Shown here one piece after another: positions 60,895 to 64,000 of a stretch of 64,000 nucleotides of DNA (positions are counted from its first letter, which is position 1; each line of letters begins with the position of its first letter). Both the position numbers and the translations under genes were made by a program. A model generated the notes under the pieces. The model saw only the letters and a list, made by a program, of their open reading frames with translations. It had not been told where the DNA came from and did not search any database. Where the stretch lies: positions 2,852,001 to 2,916,000 of the forward strand of contig NZ_JAHKSI010000001.1 in NCBI RefSeq assembly GCF_019720915.1. The letters are read 5' to 3'. This DNA is from Alkalihalobacillus sp. TS-13 (GTDB lineage Bacteria > Bacillota > Bacilli > Bacillales > Fictibacillaceae).

Positions 60895-63420
60895 TTATTC
60901 TGCTTTCGGATAACTGATCAAGTTTGTAAAGATACGATATCCTCCAGGCACCTGATTTTGAATTTGCCTGTACCAAACGAGATTTGTATAAACATAGCTT
61001 CCTGTACCATAATCCGTATACAGAATTCCACCATCGAATGTATCCCCGTCCAAATCAGTCATGTTGATAAGTGTTTCGTATCTGTCATCCCATTCCATCG
61101 GGTAATACAGCCCTCTCTCTTGTACCCAACCATCCCAGTCTTCTGCTGTAATATCATTTGGATAGTTCAGTAAGGTGTGGTCTGGTTGTAAAATTTCATA
61201 TTCTGACGCTTCATCCGTCACACGCCATTCAATAGAGGGCTGACCAATCGTCAACGGATAAGGGGCTGTCATATTTGGATCCCAGTTATCCCATGGTTTA
61301 TTGTATTGGACGACTAGATGACCTCCATCCTCCACATAGTTCAATAACCGTTCATTGTTATTCAACAGATCTTCACGTGATAGATAGGCTCTAATCCCGG
61401 TAACAATGGTATCATATTGTGATAAATCTCCGTTTACCAGTTCATCCTCTGAGATCTTTGTGATGTCCATACCGGCATTGATAAGATGATCGGCTACCAC
61501 ATCAAACCCTGATTCTACATAACCTATCTTCAAATCCTCTGGATAATTCAAATCAAAAGCAACGCCATCAATTACTGCTTCTCTTAAATAATAAAACGTT
61601 CCAATATGGTCGTAAGCAATTTTTTGTACGGTAGTGTTAAGTTGCTTTCCTTCAACAGTCGCTACTGGATTGATTTCAAATTTTCCTTTTTCAATTCCTT
61701 CAGGAGGGGTAATGGTAAAAGAAACTTTTTTCACTTTTTCATCTTCCATAAATTCAACTGATTGACTATCTATTGGTCCCCATCCCTCTGGGAGTGCCAA
61801 TGATACATCAGCAGTCACAGGTTCATTGGAATAATTGGTAACTGTCACATCAATGGTTTCTTCCTTCATTTCTTTGGCTGTATTGACGATCACGCTGTCA
61901 GGATCAGCTTTAAGTCCGACCTCTGGAAGGATAGCTACCGTCTCTTCAGGTTCAAATTGAAGTTGTACTTCCTCGTGTCCAACTTTATAGCGAACTTCCG
62001 TTGATAGGACAGGATCTTCATAAGGTTGATAATAATCAGCATCTTCTGGAACTTGTACTGTGACTTTGATCTTCTTTTCTTTACCCGGAGACAAATGATC
62101 AACAGCCATGCTTCCCTCTACTTCCCATTCTTCAGGTAAGTTCAATTGGGCAGCTGTATTCTTCAATGTTTCATCGCCATTATTTTTTAAGGTGATGTAT
62201 ACATCCGAGTTTGTTCCTTGAGTTAGGTTTGGAGTATCGATTTTTGTTGAAACTTCTAATTGTGACGCTACTTTACTAGCGTTTTCCAGCTGATCTTCTT
62301 TCACATTCAATTTGTGTAATAATTCATTTTTATCAACATCTTTAAAACTAAAGTGTGCTACTAATTGTTTTGTTCTGCGCAAATGTTTTAAAGCATCATG
62401 TGTTTCTTTCAATACACCACTATGACTAGGATAAGCTTCTATAACCTCTTCAAGATCTTTTTGTAGTTCTTCCAAATGGCGTTTGATTTTCCGATCACTT
62501 CTGTTTAATTCAGCGGCATATTCATTAAAATCATAGTGCAATCCTTCGAATATCGTCTCTTCTTGGTCAGGAATTTCCCCTACAGAAGACTTGACCAAAT
62601 CTAAATAAACCATTTCCGATCCTGGCTCTACCTCACTGCCCATCCCCTGGCTTTTGTGATGATATCGTGATTCTTCTCCAATTTGAGGATACGTTAGTTC
62701 GTACACAGGGTCATAGTCACCGACTTCGATGCCAACTGTTGCAGTTTCTTCTGATTCAGCAGGCAGATATAACTTTTTGATCTGCCATGTATCCAGGCCT
62801 TCTTTTTCAATCTGTTCTGGGAAAATCGTCGGGTCAGCTGCGTCTTCAAATGCTTTAAGGGATAAAATGGTGATTGCTCTGTGGTGGCCATGCTGGGACT
62901 CGACATCGCGGAATGATGGCATTAAGATGTCTGGTTTATATGTGCGGATCAATCGGATAAAACGTTCATAGGTTTCTTCCTCTCCCCATTTTTGCAGCGT
63001 TTCTTCAGGGGATTTTGAAAAGCCGAAATCATAGATCTCATCATCTGTAGTCTGGCTTAAATGGAATACTTCTACTCCTGTAACCTTCGAGGCTTCAATC
63101 AATTCCCGTGATCGAATGATGCCAAGACCATTGCCAAGTTCTTCACCTATCTCATTCTGACCACCTTCACCTCTATTAGCAATCAGGCTAGCAGTATGTA
63201 CCCCTAGCCCTCGTGATAAGTATGCTAAGAGGTGGCTTCGTTCATCATCAGGGTGGGCTCCTGTATTCAAAAAGCTGGTGATCGTATCAAGAGGCTTTAC
63301 AGCACTCCAAAGTTCCTCGTCATGTTGTTCTTGAGGTACTTGTCCGTTTGAGACAGCAGGGACTAATAGGGTCAATACCATTAACAAACTTAAGGCAATC
63401 ATCCATTTCCTTTGAAACAT
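60895..63420 (-). CDS. Large secreted PIG-L deacetylase-like protein
   Basis: About 841 residues. A signal peptide ends near VSNGQVP (residue about 27). A PIG-L/LmbE domain begins TGAHPDDERSH (Zn ligands, about residue 55) and has the second metal motif QHGHHRAI; it covers about 45-290. A helical linker leads to two NEW3-like beta-sandwiches (LPEEWEVEGSMAVDHLSPGKEKKI; LPEGWGPIDSQSVEF). The C-terminal 200 residues look like a ThuA/GATase-like domain (GIRAYLSREDLL, YVEDGGHLVVQYN). AAAGGAG lies 8 nt before the ATG at 63420; the frame extends to 63489 without a site. Probably acts on N-acetylated glycans. Confidence 0.85.
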   Translation of the reverse strand: MFQRKWMIALSLLMVLTLLVPAVSNGQVPQEQHDEELWSAVKPLDTITSFLNTGAHPDDERSHLLAYLSRGLGVHTASLIANRGEGGQNEIGEELGNGLGIIRSRELIEASKVTGVEVFHLSQTTDDEIYDFGFSKSPEETLQKWGEEETYERFIRLIRTYKPDILMPSFRDVESQHGHHRAITILSLKAFEDAADPTIFPEQIEKEGLDTWQIKKLYLPAESEETATVGIEVGDYDPVYELTYPQIGEESRYHHKSQGMGSEVEPGSEMVYLDLVKSSVGEIPDQEETIFEGLHYDFNEYAAELNRSDRKIKRHLEELQKDLEEVIEAYPSHSGVLKETHDALKHLRRTKQLVAHFSFKDVDKNELLHKLNVKEDQLENASKVASQLEVSTKIDTPNLTQGTNSDVYITLKNNGDETLKNTAAQLNLPEEWEVEGSMAVDHLSPGKEKKIKVTVQVPEDADYYQPYEDPVLSTEVRYKVGHEEVQLQFEPEETVAILPEVGLKADPDSVIVNTAKEMKEETIDVTVTNYSNEPVTADVSLALPEGWGPIDSQSVEFMEDEKVKKVSFTITPPEGIEKGKFEINPVATVEGKQLNTTVQKIAYDHIGTFYYLREAVIDGVAFDLNYPEDLKIGYVESGFDVVADHLINAGMDITKISEDELVNGDLSQYDTIVTGIRAYLSREDLLNNNERLLNYVEDGGHLVVQYNKPWDNWDPNMTAPYPLTIGQPSIEWRVTDEASEYEILQPDHTLLNYPNDITAEDWDGWVQERGLYYPMEWDDRYETLINMTDLDGDTFDGGILYTDYGTGSYVYTNLVWYRQIQNQVPGGYRIFTNLISYPKAE

Positions 63421-63675
63421 CCGTATTTCTCCTTTCGAAAGTATATTCCAAAAAAGACACAAAACGTTTCCATTATTACTGTGCCCCATTAAATACCTGT
63501 ATGCTCACCTCCTTAAGGATTTCCCGTCGTAAATTTGGTTAGTTAACCTTACTAATCAACTGCTTGCCAAGTGACAAACTATTTCGTTATTCCTTAATTC
63601 GATCACCTCCATATTTTGACTAATCGCAACTATAGTCATCATACTGATCGATTAAATACAGGCAGAACATAATGG
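63421..63675. other. Upstream region of PIG-L gene, no gene
   Basis: No supported ORF. A cre-like sequence (TGGAAACGTTTTGT, minus strand near 63457-63470) could bind CcpA but deviates from the consensus at both ends, so it is not called separately. Confidence 0.35.
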
Positions 63676-63714
63676 TAAAAAAGAACGGGGCAGCAAAAAC
63701 CGCTAATACGCCCC
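63676..63714 (-). terminator. Rho-independent terminator after argininosuccinate-lyase-like gene
   Basis: On the minus strand GGGGC pairs with GCCCC, with an inner AGCGG/TTGCT partial stem, then GTTCTTTTTTACC. Confidence 0.65.
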
Positions 63715-63725
63715 TATTTCTTCGA

Positions 63726-64000
63726 TCACCAGAGAGAGTTTCTTCTTTCAATCATATCCTTAACGATCATGGCATTCGTTCCGCCCGTTACTTTTCGCCG
63801 AGCTACAAAATGTTTCGGACATACGATTTCTTCCCAATCTTCCTGTGTAACCTTGATACCGTCCATCCATTGGTTGACTTCTTCTATTGTGATTTCATAC
63901 AACTCTTTCTTTAAGCTATCGGCTTTCCTTGCGATTTGACTTGCAGTATGATGGGCTTCCCTGAACGGTATATCATACTTCCTTGCCAATACATCGGCTA
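63726..64000 (-). CDS. Argininosuccinate lyase family protein, C-terminal end only
   Basis: The minus-strand frame is open to the window edge and gives the last 91 residues: ADVLARKYDIPFREAHHTAS..., ending CPKHFVARRKVTGGTNA...RRNSLW. This matches the C-terminal pattern of ArgH-like proteins (AD-x-L-x-RK-x-x-PFR-x-AH; P-x-H-V-x-x-R-x-x-x-GGT). The catalytic loop lies outside the window. ArgH proper ends rather differently (RNSYGGT), so it may be a paralogue of other specificity. Confidence 0.65.
   Translation of the reverse strand, partial: ADVLARKYDIPFREAHHTASQIARKADSLKKELYEITIEEVNQWMDGIKVTQEDWEEIVCPKHFVARRKVTGGTNAMIVKDMIERRNSLW

Noticed and set aside
63457-63470. CcpA cre site upstream of the PIG-L gene
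   Set aside because: Core AAACGTTTT fits loosely but both ends deviate from the consensus.

Overview
The window is low-GC Gram-positive chromosome of Bacillaceae type. The basis for this is strong Shine-Dalgarno sites, TTG and GTG starts, Rho-independent terminators after most genes, a B. subtilis-style tag (wall teichoic acid) gene set and many S-layer-homology (SLH) exoproteins. I cannot name the genus. No rRNA, tRNA or CRISPR array was seen. Nearly every gene concerns the cell envelope.

Region 1 (1-13.5 kb) is a wall teichoic acid locus. On the minus strand it holds a GT4 glycosyltransferase (cut by the window edge), tagO, tagA, a membrane acyltransferase, tagH-tagG (the ABC exporter) and tagF. 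Diverging from tagF on the plus strand are tagD-tagB and then an LCP ligase that would attach the finished polymer to peptidoglycan. Together they cover linkage-unit synthesis, priming, CDP-glycerol supply, poly(glycerol phosphate) polymerisation, export and attachment.

Region 2 (13.5-20.2 kb, minus strand) is a second lipid-linked glycan module: csaB (pyruvyl transferase), a DUF5693-type membrane protein, a second tagO, a MOP/SpoVB-type flippase and a second tagA. CsaB-type pyruvylated secondary polymer is the known ligand of SLH domains.

Region 3 (20.3-40.9 kb) is the cargo. It encodes seven SLH proteins: a glucosaminidase, an SGNH esterase, two subtilases, an NlpC/P60 peptidase, an amidase, and one with an unknown C-terminal domain. 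Interleaved are a lipoprotein, a second acyltransferase, a membrane-anchored FG-GAP propeller protein of unknown function and a polysaccharide deacetylase.

Region 4 (41-50 kb) holds a 1144-residue polytopic membrane protein, an IS3-family element inserted exactly in the loop of a terminator, mnaA (UDP-ManNAc supply for both TagA enzymes), a VanZ-like protein and small membrane or lipoproteins.

Region 5 (50-64 kb) holds an amidohydrolase, two NlpC/P60-LysM hydrolases, a DUF6583-like protein beside an ABC-2 transporter, an SGNH-like protein, a DUF3846-like small protein, a large PIG-L deacetylase-like exoprotein and the C-terminal end of an argininosuccinate-lyase-family gene.

Intergenic spaces are rich in repeats: a GC-rich palindromic family (five copies plus one miniature), a four-copy 26-bp motif, two 48-49-bp tandem arrays built on GTGCCTGGCAC, and a 118-bp palindrome.
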